Below are positions 1 to 8,410 of a stretch of 64,000 bases of DNA, piece by piece. The DNA comes from Haloarcula sp. CBA1129 (GTDB lineage: Archaea > Halobacteriota > Halobacteria > Halobacteriales > Haloarculaceae), in NCBI RefSeq assembly GCF_008729015.1, contig NZ_RKSM01000001.1:1922001-1986000 (forward strand), given 5' to 3'. The notes beneath the pieces are model-generated. The model worked only from the letters and a program-made list of their open reading frames with translations, was not told the DNA's origin and did no database searches. A program made the translations under genes and the position numbers. How positions within the stretch are numbered: the first letter of the stretch is position 1; each line of letters opens with the position of its first letter.

Positions 1-185
1 TAACAGTTCGGCGGCGACAGCAGTTACCAGACAACGAAATCACATAGTTAGCGGCCACGATGGGTGAGCGACTGGGGCAACACGGTCCCTGTCGTGGCCT
101 CTCGGACAGAAAACGCCGGGCTGAGGACGTACTGTGTTCCGTCATCACACCCTCGATAGCGACCATCTCGGCAGCGGGGCCGGTG

Positions 186-812
186 TCAGTCCACAACGAA
201 CAGTCGCTCCCGAAGGGTTTCGGCGACATCAGTGAGGTGGGCCTGTCCGAATGCCGCGACCAGAAGCGCCCCGAGCGAATTGAACATCGTATCTCGGACC
301 GTGTCGTCGAGGCCGTGTTGTGCCAGCGGCATCGTGATACCCGTTTCGGTAGCGACGATATCGAGCGCGAACTCGAACAGTTCCCAGATCACCCCGAAGG
401 AGAGCACGACGACGAAGATGTACACGAAGAAGACGCGCTGGGGGATGTGAATCGAATCGTTGTGGAGGTCGATCGTCCGGGCCGTCGTGTACCCGAACGC
501 GGCGATGAGCGAGGCTGACATCGCGTGGGTGAGGTGGTCCCACCAGTCGATCTGTCCGTAGAGCCCGGCCGAACCGAGCGTGTGCAGAAACACCGCGGTC
601 GTGATCCAGAGGGCGAGCCACGGATCCAGAGCCAGATTGTAGTTTCGCCGCATCACCGCCGGAAGAAACGTCACAAGCAGACCGACACCGCCGTTCGTTA
701 TCGGCTTCGGCTGGCCGGCAACGATGCCGTATCCGACCAGCGCGAGCAAGACGAGTTGCATCGCACGAGTGATCCGTCGCTGGTTCCGCATCGACGGTCG
801 GGGCAGGCTCAT
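186..812 (-). CDS. DUF2238/YjdF-like multi-pass membrane protein
   Basis: A 208-residue protein with several hydrophobic segments. The stretch around GQIDWWDHLTHAMSAS, followed by FGVIWELFEFALD, resembles the DUF2238 (YjdF-like) family of membrane proteins with conserved His/Asp/Glu in the membrane; the function of that family is not established. The ATG at 812 overlaps the stop of the upstream gene by 4 nt (ATGA), so the two are almost certainly co-transcribed and translationally coupled. An in-frame extension upstream of this start is Arg-rich and not protein-like, so I rejected it. Confidence 0.75.
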   Translation of the reverse strand: MSLPRPSMRNQRRITRAMQLVLLALVGYGIVAGQPKPITNGGVGLLVTFLPAVMRRNYNLALDPWLALWITTAVFLHTLGSAGLYGQIDWWDHLTHAMSASLIAAFGYTTARTIDLHNDSIHIPQRVFFVYIFVVVLSFGVIWELFEFALDIVATETGITMPLAQHGLDDTVRDTMFNSLGALLVAAFGQAHLTDVAETLRERLFVVD

Positions 813-1450
813 CGCCGCACCATCCGTCGAATACCACGCCAGAGGCGGCGGTCCCGGCGTCTGAAGTAGCCATCGAACAACACACCTGCGACGAGGCCAG
901 CGAGGGTAACGTACAGCCACTCGGTCATCAGCGCCTCGTTGGTCGTGAGATACGTTGTCCCGAGAAACCGGTCGGCGTTCCACCGGAACACCGTCCAAGC
1001 CGCCACTGCAGCGAGTGTCGTCAGGACAACGAGGCAGACGGCAAACCAGTGCGTGACTTCCAGTTGAGTGAACATATCCAGCTCCACGATGACGAGTAGC
1101 GACAGCGCTGCCAGCGAGAGATATGTGGCAAAGGTTCCGACCGTCCCCCCGACGAGGCCGCGGACCAGAATCGGCAGGCAGGCGAGAAAGAGCAGTTCCC
1201 ACGGCAGCATGACGCGCCACTCGCGGTAGGCGACTGGAGGGACAAGCACGACAGCGCCCACGACACCGACGAGCAGTATCCACTGGTAGTCGATATCGAG
1301 GACGCTCTCGACTAACACGGCCGTGAGAATCGCGACGAGCACCCACGCGATGAGTGCGTTGGTTCGCCCGTCGCGAAAGAGCTTTTCGAACGTGTTATCG
1401 AGATCGATAGTCCCGAGACTACTGTCGGGACGGCCGGAACCATCGCTCAT
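809..1450 (-). CDS. Haloarchaeal multi-pass membrane protein
   Basis: A 213-residue protein with about six hydrophobic segments after a short polar N-terminus (MSDGSGRPDSS) and a basic C-terminus ending in RRMVRR. I do not recognise the family. It is the first gene of a two-gene unit with the DUF2238-like gene. The ATG at 1450 is supported by a TATA-like TTTATT about 28 nt upstream on the minus strand (1476-1481), consistent with a leaderless transcript. A longer in-frame reading to 1597 runs through the divergent promoter and is unlikely. Confidence 0.7.
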   Translation of the reverse strand: MSDGSGRPDSSLGTIDLDNTFEKLFRDGRTNALIAWVLVAILTAVLVESVLDIDYQWILLVGVVGAVVLVPPVAYREWRVMLPWELLFLACLPILVRGLVGGTVGTFATYLSLAALSLLVIVELDMFTQLEVTHWFAVCLVVLTTLAAVAAWTVFRWNADRFLGTTYLTTNEALMTEWLYVTLAGLVAGVLFDGYFRRRDRRLWRGIRRMVRR

Positions 1451-1475
1451 TGGAGTGGACTGGGATACGACGGAG

Positions 1476-1499
1476 AATAAACCCAGCGACGTGTTTATA
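1476..1499. promoter_or_regulatory. Divergent pair of TATA-like elements
   Basis: The minus-strand TTTATT (1476-1481) lies about 28 nt before the ATG at 1450. The plus-strand TTTATA (1494-1499) lies about 29 nt before the ATG at 1526. Both spacings put the predicted transcription start at or next to the start codon, the usual haloarchaeal leaderless arrangement. The elements are back to back, so the two transcription units may influence each other. Confidence 0.55.
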
Positions 1500-1525
1500 C
1501 CGGCTCCGGGCCCTTGTACAGGTAT

Positions 1526-2128
1526 ATGATGCTGCCGACACATGCGATAGCGGGGCTTGCCATCGCAGCACCGCTGCTCGTTCTTGCGCCAGACCACGCC
1601 GCGGCGGCGCTCGCTGGCGGCCTCGTCGGTGGCGTCCTGCCCGATCTCGACCTATACTCGGGTCATCGGCGCACATTGCACTATCCCAGTTGGTACACGC
1701 TCGCGGCTCTCCCGACTGCTGGGTTCGCTGCTGTCCTCCAGACACCACTGCTCATTGCGCTCACTTTCGCGTTGATGGGCGCTGCCCTCCACTGCCGGAT
1801 GGACCGGTACGGCGGCGGCCTCGAACTCCGCCCGTGGGAGGCGACATCCGAACGTGCCGTGTACGACCACGTCCGCGGGCAATGGCGGTCGCCGAAGCGA
1901 TGGATACAGTACGATGGTTCGCCCGCGGATGTGGGGCTGATGGTGGTTGTGGGTGGGCCGTTGTTCGTCGTTCTGGACGGCCCGTTTCAGTGGGTCGTCG
2001 GCGCGGCCCTCGTCACCGGCGCGACGTACGGACTCCTCCGTCGTCGGTTGGCAACCCTTGCTCCGGTCGTGTTCGGCAACCTCCCCGAGTCGATCGGGGC
2101 CCACGTCCCGGACCGCTACCGACAGTAA
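1526..2128 (+). CDS. YdjM-like membrane-bound metal-dependent hydrolase family protein
   Basis: A 200-residue membrane protein beginning MMLPTHAIAGLAIAAPL. The early THAIAG, the following GGVLPDLDLYSGHRR and a membrane context are typical of the YdjM/YfhO-type family annotated as membrane-bound metal-dependent hydrolases; the conserved His and Asp residues are seen, but activity is inferred from the family only. The start at 1526 (or the adjacent ATG at 1529) fits the TATA element at 1494-1499. It is transcribed divergently from the membrane-protein pair to its left. Confidence 0.75.
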   Translation: MMLPTHAIAGLAIAAPLLVLAPDHAAAALAGGLVGGVLPDLDLYSGHRRTLHYPSWYTLAALPTAGFAAVLQTPLLIALTFALMGAALHCRMDRYGGGLELRPWEATSERAVYDHVRGQWRSPKRWIQYDGSPADVGLMVVVGGPLFVVLDGPFQWVVGAALVTGATYGLLRRRLATLAPVVFGNLPESIGAHVPDRYRQ

Positions 2129-2152
2129 CGCTCGGCTGCCGCACCGCTTTCC

Positions 2153-2398
2153 TCACTGCGGTCTCGCGAAAGAGTCCTCGGCAACGCCACGTAGCGTCAG
2201 CCATGTGTTGATGCCGGCCCGCAGTGCAACGAGATCGGCCGCCTCAACCGTGAGTTCGACCCGCTGTCCGTCCCGACTGAGGCGCGCCGTCGTCCGGTCT
2301 CCCTCGATATCGTCGATTTCGGGACGGATACTCCGTTCGATTGCGCGAGCGCGGTCAGCGCTGTCGTACTCGGCGGTGAGGTGGGTCTGGTGTGACAC
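2153..2398 (-). CDS. pcc1: KEOPS complex subunit Pcc1
   Basis: An 81-residue protein with the alpha/beta pattern of Pcc1: a first strand (HLTAEYDSADRAR), a helix with IERSIRPE, then strands around TTARLSRDGQRVELTVEA and a C-terminal helix with ALRAGINTWL. Pcc1 is the dimerisation subunit of KEOPS, which makes the t6A modification at position 37 of ANN-decoding tRNAs. It is the last gene of the eL43-rpo12-pcc1 unit, a grouping common in haloarchaea, 112 nt downstream of rpo12. Size matches the family. Confidence 0.85.
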   Translation of the reverse strand: MSHQTHLTAEYDSADRARAIERSIRPEIDDIEGDRTTARLSRDGQRVELTVEAADLVALRAGINTWLTLRGVAEDSFARPQ

Positions 2399-2510
2399 AG
2401 TTATCCTGTTCGGGATGGGGCGTCATCGCATCGGTCACGGGACTGCCCCAGAAAAGCCGTTTCAACGTGGCACAGCCGGTTATCGACTATCGGCCGCGTC
2501 ACCGACAGCC

Positions 2511-2645
2511 TCAGTTGACGTTGATCTCTTTGACGTCGGGCGACCGCTCCTTCAGCAGGACGCGGTGTCCGCAGTACGGACAGCGAACGCCGCCGTACTC
2601 GTCCAGCGTCACGTCGCGCTTACAGCGTGAACACTTGTAGCTCAT
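2511..2645 (-). CDS. rpoP: DNA-directed RNA polymerase subunit Rpo12 (RpoP)
   Basis: A 44-residue zinc-ribbon protein, [19 protein letters not shown] then [15 protein letters not shown], with two CxxC pairs (Cys5/Cys8 and Cys22/Cys25). This is the archaeal counterpart of eukaryotic Rpb12, a small structural subunit of RNA polymerase. The gene sits between eL43 and pcc1 on the same strand, 26 nt after the eL43 stop, which supports an operon. Confidence 0.92.
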
Positions 2646-2671
2646 AGTTGAGAGATAGGAACGGAGGTCCT

Positions 2672-2950
2672 TTACTCCTCGTCTTCGGACAGTGCGGCCC
2701 GAATGGAGCGTCGAACGGTCTTGCCGCCGGGCGTTTCCGGCTTGTAGCTGCCGCCGGTGAACTTGTAGTCACAGTAGCTGCACTGCCAGATGCCCGTGCC
2801 CTGACGGTCGACGCGGTCTTCGCCGCAGTTCGGACAGGCGTGGTCCTCGTTCATCTCCGATTCGATCTCCGCGACGCGGCGTCGGGACACGCGACCGTAG
2901 CGAGCGCCGAAACGGCCCGAGCTGCCGGTCTTTCCGCTCTTGCTAGCCAT
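2672..2950 (-). CDS. rpl37ae: 50S ribosomal protein L37Ae (eL43)
   Basis: A 92-residue ribosomal protein with a basic N-terminus ([19 protein letters not shown]), a C4 zinc finger formed by [11 protein letters not shown] and [10 protein letters not shown], and a basic then acidic tail ([18 protein letters not shown]). eL43 binds the large subunit rRNA. First gene of the unit with rpo12 and pcc1. The start at 2950 begins the conserved MASKSG; upstream in-frame sequence crosses an intergenic region and is not conserved-looking. Confidence 0.92.
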
Positions 2951-3056
2951 AGTGGTCTGTTGTCCGCCGAGCGGCCACATAAGGCCTTCGAGATGCGGTC
3001 CGGTCGGCCGACGGCCACAGGGGTTTAATCCACGCCGCCAGCAACGGCCGACCGAC

Positions 3057-3281
3057 ATGGACGAGATACTCGATGTCGTCGACTTCGTCGCGGACTCCGG
3101 GTTCGAGGGTATCGTTACGTGGCTCGTGCGACTTGTCGGTCTCGTCGCACTGCTGGGCGGGCTCGGTCTGTGGCTGTTCACAGACATGGGACTGCTCGTG
3201 GTGCCGGGAGTGCTGATACTCGTCGGCGTCGTCCTGCTCGTCGCCCCCAGCATCCTCCTGCTGGCCGCGGAGCTAGCCTAG
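3057..3281 (+). CDS. Small two-TM membrane protein
   Basis: A 74-residue protein. A short acidic start ([18 protein letters not shown]) is followed by two hydrophobic segments that fill the rest of the chain (about residues 20-45 and 48-72). I do not recognise a named family. The ATG at 3057 is placed by the TTTAAT element at 3024-3029, about 30 nt upstream. It is divergent from eL43 and followed 37 nt later by another membrane-protein gene. Confidence 0.7.
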   Translation: MDEILDVVDFVADSGFEGIVTWLVRLVGLVALLGGLGLWLFTDMGLLVVPGVLILVGVVLLVAPSILLLAAELA

Positions 3282-3318
3282 GAACCACTCAATAGGCCGG
3301 CGGGCAAACAATCGGTCG

Positions 3319-3963
3319 ATGGCAGCGTTCGACGGACTCCGAAGTCGCCTCCAGCGGGTCGTACCAGCCACGAGCGGGCGGCTTACGGCCTCGGAATTCC
3401 TCCTCTCGGGCGCGGCGGCCGGGCTGGTCGGCTGGGGCGGCACGCAGGCAATAGCCCGGCTGGACCACGTCGATACCGCGCTGCTGGCGGCGGTGCTGTG
3501 GGCCGTTCTTATCAGCGGTTTCGTCGGACTGACGGTCCTGCACGCACCGGACTCGGTCCGCTTTTCCGACGCAATGTTTGCTTGGGGAGCAGTCAACACT
3601 ACCGCGACTGCGCTGACAGTCGGCGGCCTCCTCGATATCGTCCCCGAGCGACTGGCGTTCTGGCACGCGTGGGTCGGTGCAACGGCCGTCGGCTACTGCT
3701 GGACCGGCGGCGTCCTCGAAGGGGCCGGCCAGCCTGCGCGCGGCCGCGGCTACCTCGGTGCAGGCGTCGTCGGCCTCTGTCTGCTCGCTGTCGGAGCCGT
3801 AGCGTTTCCGCTGATCGCTCCGACGGGCTATCTGGCGCTCGCCGTGCTCCATGCGCTCCCGATGTTCCTCGACGTGCGAACGGCTTTGCCGGCGATTCGC
3901 CGGACTGTTGTCGTCGGAGTCGCGGTCGCCGCTGTGCTCGCTGTCAGCGTCGTCGTGGCGTGA
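3319..3963 (+). CDS. Haloarchaeal multi-pass membrane protein
   Basis: A 214-residue protein with about six hydrophobic segments and little soluble sequence beyond the first 25 residues. Gly-rich turns (AAAGLVGWGG, GATAVGYCWTGG) and a conserved-looking FWHAW are the only features I can point to. No family recognised. It lies 37 nt after the small membrane-protein gene and ends 21 nt before the convergent DUF2103 gene. Confidence 0.7.
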   Translation: MAAFDGLRSRLQRVVPATSGRLTASEFLLSGAAAGLVGWGGTQAIARLDHVDTALLAAVLWAVLISGFVGLTVLHAPDSVRFSDAMFAWGAVNTTATALTVGGLLDIVPERLAFWHAWVGATAVGYCWTGGVLEGAGQPARGRGYLGAGVVGLCLLAVGAVAFPLIAPTGYLALAVLHALPMFLDVRTALPAIRRTVVVGVAVAAVLAVSVVVA

Positions 3964-3984
3964 CCGCAGGTCCCGAAGCGAGCA

Positions 3985-4713
3985 CTACTCTTGCAGTTCA
4001 GCTTCTCTGAGCGCCTCATTCAGGTCGGCTCGGACGTGTTCACCGAGTTCGCGGTCACCGGCCGTCGTGACGACGCGGTTCTCTTGCACGCTGGAGCCGT
4101 CACGGATGAGCACCCGGACGTTGCCGTTGGCGTCGGCGCGGGTCGCCTTCGCGCGAACACCTGTCGGCGAACTCGCGCCACCGGCGTCGATGGGGCCGGG
4201 GATGACCTTCTTGACGTGGGGATGGCCGGCGACGGTCTGAATGACGCGCTGGCCCGACCGGCCGCCGATGAGCGTCGAGTGGCTCCCGCCAAGTTTCTCC
4301 GCCGGCGCGGCGTCGACCACTTCCAGCGCGGGCTCGCCCTGTCGGTCGATGACCCGCTGAACCGGGTCGTCACCCTCGACACGAAAGAACTCGTAGTGCA
4401 GTTGCGGGCGGACGGCGGCGATGACATCGCGGTCGCCCGTGACGTACACCTCTTCGGGCCGCTTGCGCCGGACTTCGTCTGCGACGAGGCCGGCGAAGTT
4501 GCGAAGCTCGACGACGACGGTTTCGTCGCTCCCCTCACCCTCCGGCGTCGTCGTCACCGTGCGCTGGCCCACGACCGAGCCGTCGAGCAGCGATGTCACC
4601 GTCGCTCGCTCGCGGTCGAGTTCGAGGACGACGGCGTCCGTGTTGGCAGTGTGACAGACCAGACAGTAGTCGCCCGGTCGGTCAAGCGGCGTGGCGCACT
4701 GCCGACAGTCCAT
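3985..4713 (-). CDS. DUF2103 family predicted metal-binding protein
   Basis: A 242-residue protein starting with a zinc-ribbon half, MDCRQCATPLDRPGDYCLVCH, giving two CxxC pairs within the first 20 residues. The C-terminal third carries GGSHSTLIGGRS and HPHVKKVIPGPI, typical of DUF2103, an archaeal family annotated only as metal-binding. Function unknown. Transcribed in the same direction as the pantoate kinase upstream of it (60 nt gap), so the two may share a transcript. Confidence 0.8.
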   Translation of the reverse strand: MDCRQCATPLDRPGDYCLVCHTANTDAVVLELDRERATVTSLLDGSVVGQRTVTTTPEGEGSDETVVVELRNFAGLVADEVRRKRPEEVYVTGDRDVIAAVRPQLHYEFFRVEGDDPVQRVIDRQGEPALEVVDAAPAEKLGGSHSTLIGGRSGQRVIQTVAGHPHVKKVIPGPIDAGGASSPTGVRAKATRADANGNVRVLIRDGSSVQENRVVTTAGDRELGEHVRADLNEALREAELQE

Positions 4714-4773
4714 AGCTGAGGCTACGGGTCCGTGCGGATAAGGAGGCCGGTTCGCGTCCTAGCAGTAGCAGGC

Positions 4774-5610
4774 TCAGTCCTCGTCTTCGATGGTCGCACC
4801 GGGTGGGTAGATGGCACAGACAGCAGCGTCGTACCCCGCATCGGAGAGGCCAGTCCCGAGCGCGAACACCGTTTCGCCGAGCATCGCCATCGCGGCGTCT
4901 CCGCCGGCTTCGGTCACGTCGTCGATGACTCCTTTCACCTCCGGCGTCAGCAGGTCCGCCTCACGGGAGAACTGCCGGGAGGCCTGCACGAACGTCGATA
5001 GTTTCGGCTCCTTCACGACGGTTGAGAGTGCGCGCTCGCCGGCAGCCGTCAGCGTCTCCGTATCGCCGCCGACCACGTCCGCTGTCGATAGCTCACCGAG
5101 CGTGGTGTACTCGATGCGGCTGCGGGCCGGGATGGCATCGAGATAATTGAACTGCGGCCCGCCGGGTTCAAGACGGAGCGGGACGCCGCCGCGGGCCTGC
5201 GCGACAACGTCGCCGAGGCCTGAGCCGGACTGAACCTCTGCGCCGTGGGCGATGGTCACCAGTTCGTTGTACGAGAGTCCGTGGCCGAAGACGGCGTTAG
5301 CCGCCAGCGCAGTGCCGAGCGCCAGCCCACCGGAGACGCCGAAGCCGGACCCAAGCGGGAGCGGCGTTTCGGCGGTGACAGTCGCTGTGGTTCGCAACGC
5401 GTCCAGCACTCGCTCGACGGCTTCCACCTCAATCGGCTCGTCGTTCAGCGTTATCTCGGTTTCAGCCCCGCGGCTGACAGTGACGGCGACGCCGTCAGAC
5501 AGGGCCAGCCCGCCCCCGCGGGAGCCGGTCTCGACCGGGTCCTCGCCCCGGTCAACGGTAAAAAAGCCCGTGATGTGGCCGGGAACGAACGCATGTGCTT
5601 CGTCGCTCAT
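4774..5610 (-). CDS. Pantoate kinase (archaeal GHMP kinase of CoA biosynthesis)
   Basis: A 278-residue GHMP-superfamily kinase. The N-terminus has FVPGHITGFF (residues 8-17) and the ATP-binding loop is PLPLGSGFGVSGGLALG (83-99). Archaeal pantoate kinase phosphorylates pantoate; phosphopantothenate synthetase then makes 4'-phosphopantothenate, replacing the bacterial PanC/PanK steps. The substrate is inferred from similarity to the archaeal PoK group rather than from a diagnostic residue. The start MSDEAHAFVPGH gives the usual short N-terminus. Confidence 0.82.
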   Translation of the reverse strand: MSDEAHAFVPGHITGFFTVDRGEDPVETGSRGGGLALSDGVAVTVSRGAETEITLNDEPIEVEAVERVLDALRTTATVTAETPLPLGSGFGVSGGLALGTALAANAVFGHGLSYNELVTIAHGAEVQSGSGLGDVVAQARGGVPLRLEPGGPQFNYLDAIPARSRIEYTTLGELSTADVVGGDTETLTAAGERALSTVVKEPKLSTFVQASRQFSREADLLTPEVKGVIDDVTEAGGDAAMAMLGETVFALGTGLSDAGYDAAVCAIYPPGATIEDED

Positions 5611-5763
5611 TGCCTCTCCGTGGGACCCGGCGGCGTTAAGGATTGGTGGTCGGTCCTTCCGTTCGGATTGGCTTCCAGACGGCTCGCTAGAGTGTCAGGA
5701 GGGCGACAGGCGGTTCCCCGACCCGTAGTTTGATGTGCGTTTACGGCGGATGACTGTGCAAAC

Positions 5764-6066
5764 ATGCCGACAATCAGCGCGCGGCTCCCGAGCGAAGAGA
5801 AAGACGAACTGGATGACGTCGCCGAGTTGCTCTCCGAGGACCGGTCGACCACGATTCGGAAGGCCCTCCGGGAAGGGCTGGAAACGCTCCGGCTCCGCGT
5901 CGCCGTCGAGCAGTACCAGTCCGGCGACGTGTCGGCGGCCGAAGCCGCACAGCTTGCGGACCTCTCCATCGCGGAGTGGCTCGACGTGGCTCGCGAACGC
6001 AACCTGACGACGCAGCTTGAGCTGTCCGATCTGGAGCTCGATGCTGACACGGCCGCGGAGCTATGA
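5764..6066 (+). CDS. UPF0175-like / RHH-type antitoxin
   Basis: A 100-residue protein. The N-terminus MPTISARLPSEEKDELDDVA is a ribbon-helix-helix-like strand and helix, and the second half (QYQSGDVSAAEAAQLADLSIAEWLDVA) is the helix-turn-helix-like part of UPF0175 proteins. It overlaps the next gene by 4 nt (ATGA), the usual antitoxin-toxin order for UPF0175 with a DUF3368 PIN protein. A TTTACG element about 26 nt upstream of the ATG supports a leaderless start. Likely binds its own promoter; that is inference. Confidence 0.75.
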   Translation: MPTISARLPSEEKDELDDVAELLSEDRSTTIRKALREGLETLRLRVAVEQYQSGDVSAAEAAQLADLSIAEWLDVARERNLTTQLELSDLELDADTAAEL

Positions 6067-6572
6067 CCCGCATCTACGTCGGGCCGACGGGGCTGTACTC
6101 GCTGGGGCAGGTGGGAGAGCTGTCACTGCTGGACGCGTTCGACGGCGACATCGTCATTCCGGAGCCTGTCATCAATGACGTCCAGATCGAACCGACCGCG
6201 ACAAACCTGACGGAGTACCGCGAGAGCGGTATCGACACCGACATCGATGGGGGGCACGTCGACCAAGCAGAATCCCTGCTCGGTGATGCCGACCTCGGAG
6301 CCGCTGTGACGGTGCTGGCCGGCGTGTTGGCCCATCGTGACAGCGACGACCGCTCCGCCGTGGCTGTCGTCTCCGAGGACCGTACTGTCCGCCGGATGGC
6401 ACAGGGGCTTGGGGCGGAGGTGACGAGCAGTTTCGGCGTCGTGGTCCGGGCCGCTATCGAGGACAAGTATCTCAAACCGACACAGGCAAAGCGGATCGTC
6501 AGGCGCATCGATCAACACGGGATGCACCTGACCGGGGAGCTGCGCGAGCGGGCAGTTGGCGAGGTCGCGTAG
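6063..6572 (+). CDS. DUF3368-like PIN-fold protein, probably catalytically degenerate
   Basis: A 169-residue partner of the UPF0175-like gene. The overall pattern of DUF3368 PIN proteins is kept: LYSLGQVGELSLLDAF, then IVIPEPVINDV, then a late VSEDRTVRRMAQGLG and FGVVVRAA. By eye-alignment, the first catalytic Asp of the family (xDTSPL) is Gly here (YVGPTGL) and the middle Glu (GEAEA-like) is Ala (LGAAVTVLAG). Only the late acidic pair ED remains. If the alignment is right, the nuclease activity is lost and the pair acts as something other than a toxin-antitoxin module. Confidence 0.68.
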   Translation: MTRIYVGPTGLYSLGQVGELSLLDAFDGDIVIPEPVINDVQIEPTATNLTEYRESGIDTDIDGGHVDQAESLLGDADLGAAVTVLAGVLAHRDSDDRSAVAVVSEDRTVRRMAQGLGAEVTSSFGVVVRAAIEDKYLKPTQAKRIVRRIDQHGMHLTGELRERAVGEVA

Positions 6573-6787
6573 AGCTGACCCGATACACAGCCATGTCGCA
6601 GATAGCTCGGGTCGGTCCTGTTTCTCCGTAGTGCTTTCATACTGCGGGCTCCAGTCGGCTTCCCTCGTTGAGACGGACGATATACCTCGGTTTCGAGCGC
6701 TACAGAGCCTGAGACAGTCAGGGTGCTGTCACCCACGCCCGGAGCTAGATGCATGGGTTTAACACTCCGGCTCCCAACTCTGGAGGT
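6573..6787. other. Intergenic region upstream of prefoldin beta
   Basis: 215 nt with no reading frame I can support. It contains a small perfect stem (GGGTG/CACCC, near 6721-6734) that could end the PIN-gene transcript, and the TTTAA element at 6758-6762, about 28 nt before the prefoldin start. I looked for a tRNA and found none. Confidence 0.4.
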
Positions 6788-7177
6788 ATGCAGGGTAATC
6801 TTCCGCCTGAAGCACAGGAGAAGCTCGAGGAACTGCAGGACCTTCAGCAGACAGCACAGCAGGTCGCCGCACAGAAACAGCAGGCCGAGACCGAACTCCA
6901 AGAGTCCCAGACGGCTCTTGACGAGCTCGACGACATTGACGAGGACTCGACCATGTACCGCGAGGTCGGCGAGCTCCTCGTGAAGACCGAGTTCGACGAG
7001 GCACAGGATGACCTCGAAGAGAAGGTCAACAGCCTCGAAGTCCGCGTCGAGACGCTCGAAAAGCAGGAAGAGCGCGTTCAGGAGCAGTTCGAAGAGCTCC
7101 AGAGCGAGCTCCAGCAGATGCTCGGCGGCGCAGGCGGCGCGGGTCCGGCCGGCGGCCCCGGCGCTGGCGGCGCATAA
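6788..7177 (+). CDS. pfdB: Prefoldin subunit beta
   Basis: A 129-residue protein almost entirely coiled coil: an N-terminal helix ([20 protein letters not shown]), a beta-hairpin region around [20 protein letters not shown], then a long C-terminal helix and a Gly/Ala-rich tail. Prefoldin is the hexameric ATP-independent chaperone that hands unfolded proteins to the thermosome; beta is present in four copies. The start is fixed by TTTAA at 6758-6762; the GGAGG 1 nt before the ATG is too close to act as a Shine-Dalgarno site. DUF3194 follows immediately. Confidence 0.9.
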
Positions 7178-7181
7178 GGCG

Positions 7182-7418
7182 ATGCCGACAGACGCTGAGG
7201 TCGTCGAGACAGCCTCGACCGCAGCCGAAGACGTTGTCTTCTCACGATACGATGTCGGCGCGGTCGAGGACCTCGACGTGACTGTCACCTTCGAAGACGG
7301 CGTACTAGACGTCGACGTGTACGTCAATGCGCCCGACAGTCGTCAGGACGAGACACAGGTTGCGGACGACGCCGCCCTTGCCGCCCGGGCTGCCGTCGAC
7401 GACCTGTTCGAGGAATAG
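7182..7418 (+). CDS. DUF3194 family protein
   Basis: A 78-residue acidic protein that follows prefoldin beta after 4 nt, a neighbour relationship common in haloarchaea. It reads MPTDAEVVETASTAAEDVVF, then a two-strand stretch (DLDVTVTFEDGVLDVDVYV) and a C-terminal helix (ADDAALAARAAVDDLFEE). No cysteines or obvious catalytic residues. Function unknown; the fixed position after pfdB suggests a link to protein folding. Confidence 0.78.
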   Translation: MPTDAEVVETASTAAEDVVFSRYDVGAVEDLDVTVTFEDGVLDVDVYVNAPDSRQDETQVADDAALAARAAVDDLFEE

Positions 7419-7471
7419 GGACCCGCAACGGGGCGGGCAGCCACTCGGTATTTTACCGACGCCGCGAACCG

Positions 7472-7798
7472 TCAGTCGTGACTGTCGACGGCTGGGTCCC
7501 CGGTCCGGTCGCTCGCGAACCCGGTTCGGAACGCAATCCAGCCGAGCACTGAGACGAACAGTATCGGCGGGAGAATCATGAACCCCCATAGCGGGTCCAG
7601 TCCCCAGCCAAGTAGCAGGGCCAGATCGAACAGTCCGATAGCGAGAAACGGCGCGACGAACATGAGGGCTCGCTTCCGGTTCATGCCGCCAGACGATTCC
7701 GACGCCGACGAGCCCTCGTCACCCGCAAGTAGGTCCGCAGTCGTGCGGTCACCAGTTCCGTCGTCAGCGTGGACGCTGGACTCGGCGGTGTCATCCAT
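7472..7798 (-). CDS. Small membrane protein with acidic N-terminal tail
   Basis: A 108-residue protein with a charged, Ser-rich first half (MDDTAESSVHADDGTGD) followed by two hydrophobic segments (ALMFVAPFLAIGLFDLALLL and LWGFMILPPILFVSVLGWI). Family not recognised. I use the ATG at 7798 because the upstream in-frame residues (MLAELRGLP) precede an acidic start more typical of these proteins; the true start could be 27 nt further up. Confidence 0.6.
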   Translation of the reverse strand: MDDTAESSVHADDGTGDRTTADLLAGDEGSSASESSGGMNRKRALMFVAPFLAIGLFDLALLLGWGLDPLWGFMILPPILFVSVLGWIAFRTGFASDRTGDPAVDSHD

Positions 7799-7876
7799 AG
7801 GTAGCCCTCGGAGTTCAGCAAGCAAAAAAACCGCGCTTGGTCAGTATTCGGAGGAGAGCCGTCAGGTCAGAGGGGA

Positions 7877-8410
7877 TTACGCGTCGCTGTCGTCGCTATC
7901 GTCCGCAGTGGGCTGTTCGTCGTCCACATCCGTTTCGTCAGTGGCGGCCTCGTCAGCATCCGCGTCGCCAGTGGACTCCGCGTCAGCGCCTTCAGATGTC
8001 GATTCGGTCTCGTTCTCGGCCCCGTCGCTCTCATCACCGGGCGTCAGGTCGCTGATCTGTGCGCCCAGATCGCCCGCGAGGTTGCCAGCCTGCTTTTGCC
8101 CGATGAGGGTGTGGATCTCGCTGACGAAGTCAGGGACCTGCTCGGGGAGGTCCGACGGCGGGCCGCGCTGGTCGCCTGCTTCGCCACCGTCAGCGGGTGG
8201 GCCACGACGGTCAGCCGCCTCAGCGGCGGCACCCGATTCGTTCTCGCCTGCGTTCGCTGTTTCGTTCGCTGCCTGCTCGGCTGCGTTGTCCGCCTGTGCG
8301 TTGTCCGCATGGTCATCGGCCTGTGCGCTTGCTGCGCCGGGCAGTGCCGCCGCCGAGCCCGTGATGACGAGCACGGCAAGCAGGCCGCCGGCAATCGTAG
8401 TGAGTTTCAT
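7877..8410 (-). CDS. Secreted acidic low-complexity protein
   Basis: A 177-residue protein with a clear Sec-type signal peptide (MKLTTIAGGLLAVLVITG, likely cleavage after AALPGAASAQA). The mature part is dominated by Ala, Asp, Glu, Asn and Gly, with a repeated RRGPPADGGEAGDQRGPP element and a short ordered-looking segment (PEQVPDFVSEIHTLIGQK). The last 60 residues are almost all acidic or Ser/Thr. No family recognised. Confidence 0.7.
   Translation of the reverse strand: MKLTTIAGGLLAVLVITGSAAALPGAASAQADDHADNAQADNAAEQAANETANAGENESGAAAEAADRRGPPADGGEAGDQRGPPSDLPEQVPDFVSEIHTLIGQKQAGNLAGDLGAQISDLTPGDESDGAENETESTSEGADAESTGDADADEAATDETDVDDEQPTADDSDDSDA

Noticed and set aside
1-185. A minus-strand frame open to the left edge from an ATG at 144
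   Set aside because: Composition is Arg/Cys/Ser-rich and not protein-like, no promoter element is visible, and less than 50 codons can be seen. Nothing in this stretch is supported.
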